Shown: positions 1-10,933, counted from the stretch's first letter. The stretch: 64,000 bases of DNA from Pelobates cultripes (GCA_933207985.1 OW240912.1:234691445-234755444), one strand, 5' to 3'. The notes: a model not told the origin generated them from the sequence alone. Numbers and translations are program-made.

Positions 1-150
1 CCACTTTTCAGAAATCCGAACTTCGTCACTTCTGAACTTCGTCGCTTTGGGACTTCAGCACTTTGGACATTCGTAAGCATCCGAATGGCGTGAAATTTTT
101 ACGAATGTACATTCGGAATGAAACAAATCGCACATGTCTATTGGTTTATT
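1..150. repeat. Terminal part of a foldback repeat
   Basis: This stretch, rich in GAACTTCG and CATTCGGAA-like words, matches the reverse complement of the left arm of the foldback element at 48503-48966. The shared order is CAGAAATCC, CACTTCAGCAC or similar, GCATCCGAATG, CATTCGGAA and GCACATGTCT. It is therefore one end of a second copy that runs off the left edge of the window. No coding content. Confidence 0.6.
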
Positions 151-160
151 AGAGCCACAT

Positions 161-991
161 TTTCAAACTATGAGTGGTGCTTGGAAGTTTGCAGATCTGC
201 AGTCTTTACAAAGTAGTGTAATGACTGCTACCACTGGGAACTTCTTTTCCTAGGTAATTTTTACTGCATGGGTACCACTATTACTATACCAGTCCTCTAT
301 GTCTATGATGGATGACAACATACACAAAGATGTGATTAGGGCAAGAAAAAGTCTATCCAACTATTTAGCATGTAAGTTAATAACTTCTACACTAGTAATT
401 TGTACTTTTTTCTATTTTTTGCTAGTACTGTAATTAAAGTAATATAGAAAAAATACTTAAATAGTGCATCCTCTCCCCTGTTCTTCAAAGTTGGTCACCT
501 GTCTGCACATGTGGTCGACATGCGGTTGATCTTTCTGCCCAAACTCCTGTTGGCATTTTGTGATAGTTAACAGAACAGGATTACCTTGCTGTATAGGTTG
601 GCTGCTACCTCATACTCTAGGAGAAATAAATATTTTTCCCTCTTCCTCTTCAACCCCCTCATATTTTGTCACTTGCTTTCACTTTTCTGCTTATAAAATG
701 TCATTGAAACCTATTGTTTTAATTCTTAGGCATAGTGAAGTTTTTTTTTTCCATAGCAATTTGGAAGTATGGGTAGTTCTAGATGTTGTTATATATCATA
801 ATGAATTTGGAGTAAAAGAAAAAAAAAAAACAGCAATCCATTCTGTAAAAAGCCCCCATGTGTACAAACAAGAACCTGGCAAGATTAGTAGCTCATGCTA
901 TATGAACATAATGTATGATGAAAGTATAATTTTATTTAATATAAAGACTATATTAATGTTAGAAAGTTCTAAAAAAAAAAAGCAAGAAACA
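161..991. other. Unassigned AT-rich DNA, no gene seen
   Basis: AT-rich non-coding DNA with poly-T and poly-A runs. A 156-codon open frame crosses it, but its composition is low-complexity and it shows no recognisable domain. It is probably intronic to CLIP2 if that gene begins upstream of the window. Confidence 0.5.
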
Positions 992-1516
992 TTAAAGGAA
1001 CACTATAGTCACCTAAATTACTTTAGCTAAATAAAGCAGTGTTAGTGTATAGATCATTCCCCTGCAATTTCACTGCTCAATTCACTGCCATTTAGGAGTT
1101 AAATCACTTTGTTTCTGTTTAAGCAGCCCTAGCCACACCTCCCCTGGCTATGATTGGTAGAGCCTGCATGAAAAAAAAACTGGTTTCACTTTCAAACAGA
1201 TGTAATTTACCTTAAATAATTGTATCTCAATCTCTAAATTGAACTTTAATCACATACAGGAGGCTCTTGCAGGGTCTAGCAAGCTATTAACATAGGGATA
1301 AGAAAATCTTAATTAAACAGAACTTGCACTAAACAAAGCCTAAATAGGGCTCTCTTTACAGGAAGTGTTTATGCAAGGCTGTGCAAGTCACATGCAGGGA
1401 GGTGTGACTAGGGTTCATAAACAAAGGGATTTAACTCCTAAATGGCAGAGGATTGAGCAGTGAAGCTGCAGGGGCATGTTTTGTATACCAAAACTGCTTC
1501 ATTAAGCTAAAGTTGT
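992..1516. mobile_element. Palindromic TTAA-type MITE
   Basis: It begins at TTAA followed by AGGAACACTATAG, the terminus shared by several copies in this window. Two halves are inverted: the CACTGCTCAATTCACTGCC and TTTAGGAGTTAAAT words near 1070-1110 return as their complements near 1427-1475. The TTAA start suggests piggyBac-type mobilisation, which is inference. The right terminus is not clean. Confidence 0.6.
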
Positions 1517-1754
1517 CAATGGGGAGCCAAACTTTTGGGCACAAAAATGGCTCTAAAAACTCCTGGAAAGGGCTAGAGGGCTGCAAAAGGAAGTAAAATG
1601 GAGTAGATTACCTAGTGTTAGTAAATTCAGCCCCTACTCGCTATACCGCAAGTAGGGGTGTGTCTAGTAAACAGTGAGCAGCCAGTGGCTGCTCACTGTA
1701 AAAAAAAACAAAAAAACTATTGCCCCTACCCCTGTGCGATAGGATTAAGAATAT

Positions 1755-3870
1755 GGAGGGGGGACCTACTGTCCTTCCCCCCGGCCCCCACCCCTGAGCA
1801 GTGGGTGGGGGCCCTAAATAACAATAAGGGGGGGGACCTGCTGTCCTCCCCCCTGGTCCCCACCCCTGAGCTGTGGGTGGGGGCCATAAATAAGAATTTG
1901 GGGGAGGACCTACTGTCCTCCCCCCGTCTCCGGCCCCCACCCCTGCGCGGTGGGTGGGGGCCCTAAATAACAATAAGGGGGGACCTAAGGTCCTCCCCCT
2001 CGGCCACCACCCCTGCGCGGTGGGTGGGGTCCCTAAGTAACAATAAGGGGGGGGACCTACTGTCCTCCCCCCCGGCCACCACCCCTGAGCGGTGGGTGGG
2101 GGCCATAAAAAAAAATGGGGGGACAGCACAGTAGGTCCCCCCTTATTGTTATTTAGGGTCCCCACCCGCCGCGTAGGGGTGACCGGGGGAGGACATTTGG
2201 TCCCCCCAATTTTTATTTATGGCCCCCACCCACCACTCAGGGGTGGGGGCCGCGGGGTAGGACAGTAGGTCCCCCCTTATTGTTATTTAGGGCCCCCACC
2301 CGCTGCGCAGGGGTGGGGGCCGGGGGGAGGACAGTAGGTCCCCCCCAATTTTCATTTATGGACCCCACCCACCGCTCAGGGGTGGAGGCCAGGGGGAGGA
2401 CATTAGGTCCCCGCCAATTTTTATTTATGGTCCCCACCCACCACTCAGGGGTGGGGGCCGGGGGGAGCACATTAGGCCCCCCTCAATTTTTATTTATGGC
2501 CCCCACCTACCGCTCAGGGGTGGGGGCCAGGAGGAGGACAGTAGGTCCCCCCTTATTTTTATTTAGGGCCCCCACCCACCGCGCAGGGGTGGGGGCCAGG
2601 GGGAGGACATTAGGTCCCCCCAATTTTTATTTATGGCCCCCACCAACCGCTCAGGGGTGGGGGCAGGGGGAAGGACATAAGGTCCCCCCCAATTTTTATT
2701 TATGGCCCCCACCCACCACTCAGGGGTGGGGGCCAGGGGAGGACAATATGTCCCCCTATTGTTTATTAGGGCCACCACCCACCGCTCAGGGATGGGGGCC
2801 GGGAGGGGAGGACAGTAGGTCCCCCCATTATTGATATTTAGGGCCCCCACCCACCACGCAGGTTGGGGGCTGGGGGGAGGACATTAGGTCCCCCCTTATT
2901 GTTATTTAGGGCCCCCACCAGCTGCGCAGGGATGGGGGCCAGGAGTGGAGGACATTAGGTTCCCCCAATTTTTATTTATGGCCCCCACCCACCGGTCAGG
3001 GGTGGGGGCCGGGGGGAGGACATTAGCCCCCCCAATTTTTTTTATGGCCCCCATCCACCGCTCAGGGGTGGGGGCAGGGGGGAGGACATTAGGTCCGTCC
3101 CCCCAATTTTTATTTATGGCCCCCCACCCACCGCTCAGGGGTGGGGGCCAGGGGAAGGACAGTCGGTCCCCCAATTATTAGTATTTAGGGCCCCCACCTG
3201 CCACTCAGGGGTGGGGGCCAGGGGGAGGACATTAGGTCCCCCCAATTTTTATTTATGGCCCCCACCAACCGCTCAGGGGTGGGGGCAGGGGGAAGGACAT
3301 AAGGTCCCCCCCAATTTTTATTTATGGCCCCCACCCACCACTCAGGGGTGGGGGCCAGGGGAGGACAATATGTCCCCCTATTGTTTATTAGGGCCACCAC
3401 CCACCGCTCAGGGATGGGGGCCGGGAGGGGAGGACAGTAGGTCCCCCCATTATTGATATTTAGGGCCCCCACCCACCACGCAGGTTGGGGGCTGGGGGGA
3501 GGACATTAGGTCCCCCCTTATTGTTATTTAGGGCCCCCACCAGCTGCGCAGGGATGGGGGCCAGGAGTGGAGGACATTAGGTTCCCCCAATTTTTATTTA
3601 TGGCCCCCACCCACCGGTCAGGGGTGGGGGCCGGGGGGAGGACATTAGCCCCCCCAATTTTTTTTATGGCCCCCATCCACCGCTCAGGGGTGGGGGCAGG
3701 GGGGAGGACATTAGGTCCGTCCCCCCAATTTTTATTTATGGCCCCCCACCCACCGCTCAGGGGTGGGGGCCAGGGGAAGGACAGTCGGTCCCCCAATTAT
3801 TAGTATTTAGGGCCCCCACCTGCCACTCAGGGGTGGGGGCCGGGGGGGCAATAGGTCCCCCTTTAGTTTA
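1755..3870. repeat. 69-bp G/C-rich minisatellite with strand switch
   Basis: About 30 monomers. Successive CAATTTTTATTTATGG blocks lie 69 bp apart, for example at 2346, 2415 and 2484. Each monomer holds an inverted pair, GGCCCCCACCC and GGGGTGGGGGCC, around a short loop, and several runs of four or more G. From 1755 to about 2110 monomers lie in one orientation; after about 2130 they lie in the opposite one. Because 69 is a multiple of three, long spurious open frames arise on both strands. Confidence 0.9.
2590..3833. repeat. 622-bp higher-order duplication inside the minisatellite
   Basis: The block at about 2590-3211 recurs at 3212-3833, offset by 622 bp, which is nine 69-bp monomers plus one base. 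The variants that set individual monomers apart, such as the TTTTTTTTATGG and GGTCCGTCCCCCC monomers, recur in the same order. The two copies look identical over most of their length, so the duplication is recent or has been homogenised. Confidence 0.88.
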
Positions 3871-4039
3871 AAAGCCCCCACTCGCGTGTCACCACAGGCT
3901 GCTCACTGTTTAATAGACATGCCCCTACTAGCTGGGTCACATGCTGCACTGGCCAATCACAGCCATGCAATTAGTAAGCATGGCTGTGATGGCTTCTAAG
4001 GGCACACGAGTCAAATGCTTGTTGATTGGCTGCCCTGCA

Positions 4040-4185
4040 GCCTTTCAAAACGTGTCATTAAATCACCGAACACCGAACTCCAACCCGAACATACAGTGAT
4101 ATGTCCGTGTTCGGGTCCGGGGTCCAAAAAACGTAATGTTCGGTACAAACCCGAACTTTTCAGTTCTGCTTCGCTCAACTCTAAT
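4040..4185. repeat. Short interspersed repeat rich in CCGAAC/GTTCGG
   Basis: The stretch combines ACCGAAC, CCCGAACA, GTTCGGGTCC and GTTCGGTAC words in both orientations, as foldback-type repeats do. It cannot be matched to a full element here. The next 500 bases hold no gene. Confidence 0.35.
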
Positions 4186-4932
4186 TATATGTTAAGTTTT
4201 GTGTGCTCTCACTTAACTATTTACGCCCTATAACAAGTAAGTGTGGACCAGAAGTTGACAAACAGGTCATTGAATTTCTACACGATAGAAGGTTTTTCAC
4301 GACAGACTGGCTGCTACTGGTGAGAGACTGCTGAGGAATTGTCACTGCACTGCACATAGAAAGTGCAGAATAACCCTCACTGGGGAGGTGGGGGGGGGGG
4401 AAGTGAGGAGGGAGTAGAAGAGGGAGAGAAATTGAAGGAAAGACCTCAGGATTAAGCTGCAGCTGTAAACCAAGGGATTGACTAATTGCAATTTTGACCA
4501 ATTGGTGGGTCTTCCAGATTCCGTAACAACACAGACAATGTCCGAATAGGCCAGTAATTTGTTTGATTGGTACTTTTACCTGTGGTGCCAAAAAAAAAAA
4601 AAGTTTGGTTAGAGGACAACCACTAAATCCAATAAATATCTATAAAGAAAGAAATAAGAGTATTAAATATAAATAGAGAAAATGGGGATCAATCAGTTTG
4701 AACACTTACACTATGCAACCAAATACTTAAAAGTTGCCAAATCTCTCCTAACATCCACTTCACTCATCCCCCCATCCACATTTACACATGCCCTTCTCTG
4801 CTACACTCCCCCCTTCTCTCATCTCATGTCTTACACTCATTTTTCCACTCTCTCACTCCAACCCACAATCGATCTCATCCTAGACCCCATGCATACAAAA
4901 CTCATTCACACTTCCTGTCACTTTCTCTCCTC

Positions 4933-5169
4933 CTACTTCTAGCAGCTGGTGATGTCTCTCCCAATCCAGGGCCCTTCACCTTCTCTACACACACTAAGAC
5001 AACCAGAAACCCCACAAACCTCATCACAATACCCTGCCCTTTACCCTCACTTACCAAAATTAATTGTGCACTCTGGAATGCCCGCTCCATCTGCAGTAGT
5101 TTAAAATCAACAGCCATACACGACTTTTTCATCTCAAACTCACTCACACTGCTTGCAAATAGTAACTGA
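4933..5169 (+). pseudogene. L2/CR1-like LINE fragment, start of ORF2 endonuclease
   Basis: One open frame runs from 4933 to a TGA at 5167-5169. It reads leucine-rich, then GDVSPNPGP, then a proline/threonine-rich linker, then CALWNARSIC...IHDFFISNSLTLLA, which matches the first segment of the apurinic-type endonuclease in L2/CR1-clade LINEs (the WNARS block and the IHD/ISNSL block). The catalytic domain breaks off after this block. GDVSPNPGP resembles 2A ribosome-skipping peptides (consensus D-x-E-x-N-P-G-P) with serine in place of glutamate. The fragment is 3'-truncated and followed by an unrelated LINE piece. Confidence 0.65.
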
Positions 5170-5192
5170 ATCTGGGCCAAATTCTTACCAGA

Positions 5193-5430
5193 ATGAGCTT
5201 CATTAAAGGAGAACTCATTTTAACCATAGAACCCCTGGCAGCCACAATTAGACAAAATGCTTGGATCGGTGGTGTTGAGATTTTTCTAAACACCACAAAA
5301 TCACTTTATATGCAGGTGACATTCTTCTTTCTATCTAATCTAATAGAGTCTACTCCACATGCTCTAAAATTGATCTACGGATTTGGTAAATATTTAGGTT
5401 ATAAAGTAAATATGAATAAAACCCATATAT
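5193..5430 (+). pseudogene. Tx1/L1-like LINE reverse transcriptase fragment
   Basis: The translation contains an EPLAATIRQNAWIGGVEI segment and, further on, a GFGKYLGYKVNMNKTHIL segment. In L1-clade reverse transcriptases these blocks flank the catalytic YADD box. The expected YADD position reads LYMQVT, so the metal-binding aspartates are lost. The fragment is short and both ends are broken. It is a dead LINE remnant directly after the L2/CR1-like piece. Confidence 0.55.
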
Positions 5431-5607
5431 TATATCTGAAAACTGCTTGCAAAAGCTGCAAATCTCTTTTATACAGCCTTTGCAAGCCCTCTCCTTTATC
5501 CCAGCCCAGACTTTCTGTGGTTGTCCAATTACAGACTTCCCAATGTAGCTCAGTAAGAAGTCTTTGCAAGGCAGGTCTTCTGGTCAATTATTTTCCTCTT
5601 AAATTTA

Positions 5608-5850
5608 GCTACATAGTTACATAGTTCCATAGCTGAAAAGCGACTTGCGTCCATCAAGTTCAGCCTTCCTCACATTTGTTTTTTGCTGTTGATCCATAAG
5701 AAGGCAAAAAACCCAGTGTGAAGCACTTCCAATTTTGCAACAAGCTTGGAAAAAAATTCTTCTTGACCCCAGAATGGCAGTCAGATTTATCCTTGGATCA
5801 AGCGGTTATTACCCTACATTGAAAGAGTATATCCTTGAATATTCTTTTTT
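5608..5850. repeat. Interspersed repeat beginning ACATAGTTACATAG
   Basis: The block opens with ACATAGTTACATAGTTCCATAG and continues through CCATCAAGTTCAGCCTT. This class of repeat is common in amphibian genomes, by recollection rather than by search. No coding potential was recognised. Confidence 0.5.
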
Positions 5851-5917
5851 TGCAAGTATGCATCTAGTAGCTGTTTGAACATCTGAAACCCAGCGTCTGG
5901 TGATGTCTATGCGTTCC

Positions 5918-6215
5918 AGACTTCAGGCTGTAATTGACTGCAAAGGATTTGCAACCATGTATTAAAAAGTGAAAGTTTGATTTATGACTGTTAATCTGTC
6001 ACATTACTTTTGGTCCCTTGAAAAGTGGGAGGCACATATACAAACTGTTGTAATTCCTACAACGTTCACCTGATTTGGGTGTAAATACCCTCAAATTAAA
6101 GCTGAAAGTCTGCAGTTAAAGCACATCTTGTTCATTTCAAATCCATTGTGTTGGTGTATAGAGCCAAAAAGATTAGAATTGTGTCAATGTCCCAATATTT
6201 ATGGACCTGACTGTA
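5918..6215. mobile_element. 3' end of a Tc1-like DNA transposon
   Basis: The block runs from GACTGCAAAGGATTTGCAACC to the terminus ATATTTATGGACCTGACTGTA. Its right end, CCAATATTTATGGACCTGACTG followed by TA, is the terminal repeat of a well-known fish and amphibian Tc1-like family with a TA target site. Only the post-transposase portion remains; the opposite terminus is absent. Confidence 0.7.
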
Positions 6216-6723
6216 CTAGCAAGCCAACCTCAAGTAAGGCTTTCTTTTAATTTGTATGAAGGCTGGTACCTGTATTATGTAAGTTAATAAGCTCTACCTG
6301 TTTGATAAGGATCATAGTGTGTCAGGTAGGGTATATTATCTTGCAGTAGTTAGTTTGTGTTAATCATAATTATTTTATTTTTATTATTATGTATGCATTT
6401 GCATCTTTCTTTAATAACATATGCAACTCAGCTGTAACACAGTTAATGAACATTTTATTAATTTTGTCATAACATATGCTTCTATTTACATTTTATTACA
6501 TTTAGTTAGATAATGTTTGATATTAATGGCAAGTCATTCCTGCTTGCAATATTTCTGCTCTAAATGTTTCTGCATGCTAACATTTATAGACATTATTTTA
6601 AAATGCAACAGAATAACCAAAGTTTATGTGTGTGTTTGTTTGTTTTTTTATTAAAATTGTTGGTTAGAGGTGTGGACAGCATTGGCATGGTTGGTATTGA
6701 CCACATGGTCTCTAAATTTACCC
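6216..6723. other. AT-rich DNA, nothing recognised
   Basis: AT-rich sequence with short homopolymer and TTATT runs. No exon-like open frame, RNA gene or inverted repeat was seen. Confidence 0.5.
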
Positions 6724-7288
6724 TTAAAGGGACACTATAATACTAGAACAACTACAGCTTGATGTAGTTGTTCTGGTGAGTATAGTCTGTCCCTGCTGAC
6801 TTCATAGAAAAGGCAGTTTTTACATTACTGCCTAGGGACTCCTCTAGAGGCAGTCATTCAGATGGCCACTAGAGGTACTTCCTGAGTCAGTGCTGCCCAA
6901 TGTGCAGCACTGATGTTCAGCATTTCCACGCTCTGCATGAAGGCACTAAATGTTTCTTATGGAGATGCATTGATTCAATGCATCTCTATGAGGAGATGCT
7001 GATTGGAACAGTGCAGCATTTTACGTGAATGTGCAATAGGCTCCCAATGCTTTACTATAGGAAAGCATTGGATGAGATTGTCAAGTTTGATGACCTTAGC
7101 CAAGGAGGCAGAGCAGCGGCGGGGCCAAACACAACAAGAACCATATGGCGCTGGAATAAAAATGTGTAAAATGACCTTTAACTTTGCTGACAGAGGAGGA
7201 GGGGAAGGCTGTGGTTCTAAACTGTGGTTTCACATCTATAGTGACAGGAATACATGTTTATATTCCTGTCACTACAGTGTTCCTTTAT
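6724..7288. mobile_element. TTAA-type MITE, about 560 bp
   Basis: It starts TTAAAGGGACACTATAAT and ends ACAGTGTTCCTTTA, giving imperfect terminal inverted repeats. The interior (the ATGCATTGATTCAATGCATCTC block and AGGAAAGCATTGGATGAGA) recurs in the opposite orientation at 46660-47206. It is non-coding. Related termini occur at 992, 9155, 35537, 47364, 59080 and 61195. Confidence 0.7.
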
Positions 7289-7305
7289 TTTCTCAAGATG
7301 TTTGA

Positions 7306-7656
7306 CTTACATATTGCAAACCACAGCTACAAGACCACAAAGGTGCTATGCAATGCCTGGCTTAAACTGAGTCTTCCATCCAAGCCACGGATAACTTTCA
7401 ATAGGGCATCTAATCTTACAAATATAGTCACCCCAACTAAGTTGTGACAACCAGGAATTAGTGCTCCAATTGAGTGTCATTCTGAAGCTAGAAACTTTAG
7501 GTGTGACATGAAAAGTTGCCTTACTTGTTCCCATATCAGACATGGGGCTATTGTTTTTATTTATTTTATCAATTTTGCTAGTTTTAAGGTTTATAATGTA
7601 ATAGCACCTTTGTGATCTATTTGTCTTGTAGCTGCAGTTTGCAATATTTAGGGTAA
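7306..7656. mobile_element. Foldback MITE with about 45-bp terminal inverted repeats
   Basis: The left arm (7306-7352, containing TTGCAAACCACAGCTACAAG) and the right arm (7598-7656, containing CTTGTAGCTGCAGTTTGCAA) are inverted copies with small differences. The interior shows no coding potential. The target duplication was not identified. Confidence 0.65.
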
Positions 7657-8181
7657 ACATCTAGAAAGGATAGATTTATAGAGCAGTCTAGTTCTATGTC
7701 TAGTTCCACTTTAATTACCCCGTTTGCAGTCTGCTTTAGAAGTGTGCATAATGCAGACCCAAGCTTCCCATCAGTCATGGTCATGGTGTGGATTCGTTCT
7801 TTTGAGTCCAATACTGATAGAAGACCATTTATTTTGAAAGCTGAGACTTGGTGTACTGATAGATTTGATACTATTAGTCCTGTGAGGCTAAATAAAGACA
7901 GATTGTGTTTTTTCAACTTTAATCTCTAGGTAAGGCATGTCTCTTTGTAGATATAATGTAGATATTTTGTTGATTTTCTTTACACTTTCAAGTTAATTGA
8001 AAAGGGGCATTTAAAAAAAAAAATTATAATTTTTTGTTACTCTTGCTATTAGCCGCTAGATTGAGCTCTTTTGAATGTTTAATATATTGTTATTTTATTT
8101 TTGTTGCTAGGGAGAGCTTATTCAAGACCCATTCTGTATGTCATATAGCTCACTGCCCATCACATTTGTCATGCAAGATCC
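7657..8181. other. Unassigned non-coding DNA
   Basis: No exon, RNA gene or clear repeat boundary was recognised. Open frames on both strands here lack domain signatures. Confidence 0.45.
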
Positions 8182-9459
8182 GGTGCTACCAGGGCCAGAC
8201 TGGGAATTAAAAGCAGCCCTGGAAAAAAAATATTTACCAGCCCCATAATGCGTCGCGCCAGCATAGTGTGCAGATACAGAGTTAGAACAGATAACTTAAA
8301 ATTAAAAAGTACTTCAACGTAAAAAGCGCACTCATAGGCTTCAAAATAAACAAAAGTGCAGATTTATTTTAAGCAGACGTGCCTTTGCATGTAATCAATG
8401 TTTCAGTCCAACTACCTTGACATATTAAGGAAAGCTTGTTAATGGGACTGAAATGGTGAATGTATGTAGGGCACAACTGAAATTTTTTTATTTTGAAGTC
8501 CTGTGGGTGTGCTCTTCACTTTAAATATGTTATTGTGCTGGAGTATGCACCTAGCAACAAGACTGGGCCAATATCTGCTCATTACATATGGTACATAGTA
8601 ATGAAATTTCTCTGTGTATTATGCATTTATAAATGTACATTAATATGTGTAAATATAATAGGTATATATATATAAATAAATATATATATCTAATACACAC
8701 ATTAATATACATGTCATATACTAGTGGTGGATCCAGAGCCTGAGCGGGGCACTTGTAGATTATTTAAAGAAATATTCCATGCACAATAACCACTACTCCT
8801 CTGTGTAGTGGTTATGGTGCCAGGAGCGTCGGCACCCCCTCCCAGAGTAAGTCGTCAAACCGTTTAAGAATAGTTTGACAACTTACCTGGAGTCTGCTGG
8901 GATATGGGGCTGTAGTAGGGTATAGGAGCAGTGGTGCAATGTGTGTGAAAGGTTCAGTGTGTGGGTGGGCAGTGTGTAAATGTGTATGGTGTGTGTGTGT
9001 GGGCAGTGTGTGAATGTGTATGGTGTGTGTGTGCAGTGGCGTACACATGACCCATGGGGCCCAGGTGCGAAAATTGATCCATGGGCCCCCCCCCCGCGCG
9101 CTTACTCGGCGCGGGTCGGGGCCGCGACCCCACGGCCGCGGTATACACACACACTTAAAGGACCACTACAGACACCCAGATCACATCAGCTCAATGAAGT
9201 GGTCTGGGTGCCAGGTCCCTCTAGTTTTAACGCTGCAGCTGAAAACAGAGAAACGGCTATGTTTCACTGAGGGTTAATCCAGCCTCTGGTGGCTGTCTCA
9301 TTGACAGCTGCTAGAGGAGCTTCCGCGAACGTCCATAGGAAAGCATTGAGTAATGCTTTCCTATGGGCGGTTTAAATGCGCGCGCGCCTCTTGTCGCGCA
9401 TGTGCATTCGGAGCTGAGAGGCGGACACTGGGGAGTCCGACGCTGGAGAAAGGTAAGTG

Positions 9460-9712
9460 CTGAAGACACACACACACTCTCACGAACAGACGCATACACA
9501 CTAGCTAACAGACACACACATTTACTGACAGAGACACACTCAGTGACAGACATACATACACACTCACTTACAAAACATACACTTTCACTGACAAACACAC
9601 TCACTAACAGACATCAAACACACTCAGTAACAGACACACACAGTAACACACTCACTAGCAGACACACACTCACACACACACTAGCACTCTAACACTAACA
9701 CACACACACATT
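9460..9712. repeat. Degenerate CA-rich tandem tract
   Basis: Irregular repeats of ACACACTCACTnACAGACA-like units, ending in a poly-T run at 9711-9721. They are carried inside the hAT element. Frames through it are threonine/histidine- or serine/valine-rich artefacts. Confidence 0.8.
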
Positions 9713-9888
9713 TTTTTTTTTTAAATTTAATCCCCCCAGCCTCCTTACCTTTTGGAGAGCTGGGGGGATTCCCTGGGGTCCAGTGGTGCTGCTGGGCTCC
9801 TGGGCGGCCGGCTGTCTGGGCGGGCGGCCGGTCACTGGGCGGGCGGGCTGGCTGGCTGTCTGGGCGGGCAGTTTGGGCGGGCAGCCGG

Positions 9889-10051
9889 CGCGCGAGGGAG
9901 CACTCTCCCTGGAGTGCTTCCTCTTCAGCTCCCTTGAGCGCCGCATAGGGATGCCGGAGCCGGAAGATGACGTCATCTTCCGGCTCCGGCATCAGTGCGG
10001 CGCGCGAGGGAGCTGAAGAGGAAGCACTCCGGGGAGAATGCTCCCTCGCGC
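9889..10051. repeat. Long palindrome centred on TGACGTCA
   Basis: Two arms of about 80 bp meet at TGACGTCA (9968-9975). GGCTCCGGCATC and CTGAAGAGGAAGCACTCC on the right mirror GATGCCGGAGCC and GGAGTGCTTCCTCTTCAG on the left. The octamer at the centre equals the CREB/ATF consensus, but it is also simply the palindrome centre, so a regulatory role is not established. Confidence 0.8.
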
Positions 10052-10079
10052 ACCGGCCACCCGCCCAGACTTCTCCTGT

Positions 10080-10196
10080 CACTGCTGTGGCTGATGGAGG
10101 AGTAGCCTGTCTCTGTACCATGCTCCCTCGCGGTTCCAGGAACCGCGAGGGAGCATGGTACAGAGACAGGCTCCTCCTCCATCAGCCGCAGCAGTG
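10080..10196. repeat. Second palindrome within the hAT element
   Basis: The arms 10080-10137 and 10139-10196 are near-perfect inverted copies around GGTTCC-A-GGAACC. Words such as GTACCATGCTCCCTCGCGG return as their complement. With the palindrome at 9889-10051 it makes the right 450 bp of the element able to fold extensively. Confidence 0.8.
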
Positions 10197-10333
10197 AGAG
10201 GAGTGCCGCCGGACCGGGGAAGCTGCCACCCGGCCCGGCGGCTCCAGCCAGGAATGCGGCCGGCCCCCAGGTGCCGCGGCCCACCGGGAAATTTCCCAGT
10301 ATCCCGGTGGGCCAGTCCGGCCCTGGGTGCTAC

Positions 10334-10933
10334 TCATATGACAGTCAGCCTAGAGCTCCAAGTTACCTCTTGTTGGATGTGGATTGCTCCTGTATTAATT
10401 TCCATGTGAGTTGTTCCATCAGATCTCTCAAATTACTAAGATTTCAACATTCACCACTTTGTTTAACAACCTGGCTGTGAACTGATTAACAGGAGGATTA
10501 GAAGTGGAAGCAAAACTTTTCTTCGTTTTCATCAACAAGCTCTATTGTTTTCTCTGCTGATGCATTGATTCCTGGACATTGTATTACAGTCAGAGCTTTC
10601 AGCAACAGCTTTCTTATTACTAATTGTATTGTTTATTTATTGATTTGGTCTGCTACATATGTTATTTTCTGAATCTGTGTACTTGATGGCTTTATGTATG
10701 CGTCCTTAATTGATTCCAATTCATAGCTAGCCATTGTTGTTTGCAGTTTATTGTCACAGGTGCTTCTTAAGGTTTCAATAAAAAAATTAAATTAAATAAA
10801 ATTTACACTGCACCCTCCATATGTTTTGAATTTTTTTTTTAACATGGTACAAAAAATTATATTGTCTTACTTTCTGTACTCTCCTCAACCAGTGCACAGA
10901 TGTCTTAAAGATACACTCTATATACCAGAACAG
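10334..10933. other. Unassigned non-coding DNA
   Basis: Sequence directly right of the hAT target duplication. No exon, RNA gene or repeat boundary was recognised. Confidence 0.45.

Larger units (their letters stand above)
1651..3929. mobile_element. Inverted-repeat-bounded element carrying a minisatellite
   Basis: The arms at 1651-1683 and 3897-3929 are inverted copies of about 33 bp (AGTAGGGG..GTCTA..AAACAGTGAGCAGCC) with a few mismatches. Almost everything between them is a G/C-rich 69-bp tandem array. The left arm is followed by a short hairpin, CAGTGAGCAGCC / GGCTGCTCACTG (1671-1699). No transposase is present. The arms suggest that the whole array moved or was copied as one non-autonomous unit, which is inference. 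Confidence 0.6.
8190..10325. mobile_element. Non-autonomous hAT transposon with perfect 8-bp TSD
   Basis: The element begins CAGGGCCAGACTGG and ends CCAGTCCGGCCCTG, inverted termini with one mismatch. GGTGCTAC flanks it exactly on both sides (8182-8189 and 10326-10333); an 8-bp duplication is diagnostic of the hAT superfamily. No transposase was recognised. The interior is a mosaic: an AT-rich left part, a TTAA-type MITE start near 9155, a CA-rich tract (about 9460-9710) and a G/C-rich right part with two long palindromes. Its first 240 bp recur inverted at 59195-59419. Confidence 0.85.

Noticed and set aside
560..1030. 156-codon plus-strand frame
   Set aside because: It has low-complexity, AT-driven composition with no domain, and it ends in the MITE at 992.
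1641..3803. Several long open frames on both strands with a 23-residue repeat (PTHRSGVGAGGRTLGPP-type)
   Set aside because: The 69-bp period is a multiple of three, so frames without a stop in one monomer stay open throughout. They occur on both strands and in several frames and have no start context or homology.
1755..3870. CRISPR-like array of repeats and spacers
   Set aside because: Monomers abut without unique spacers, the genome is eukaryotic, and there are no cas genes.
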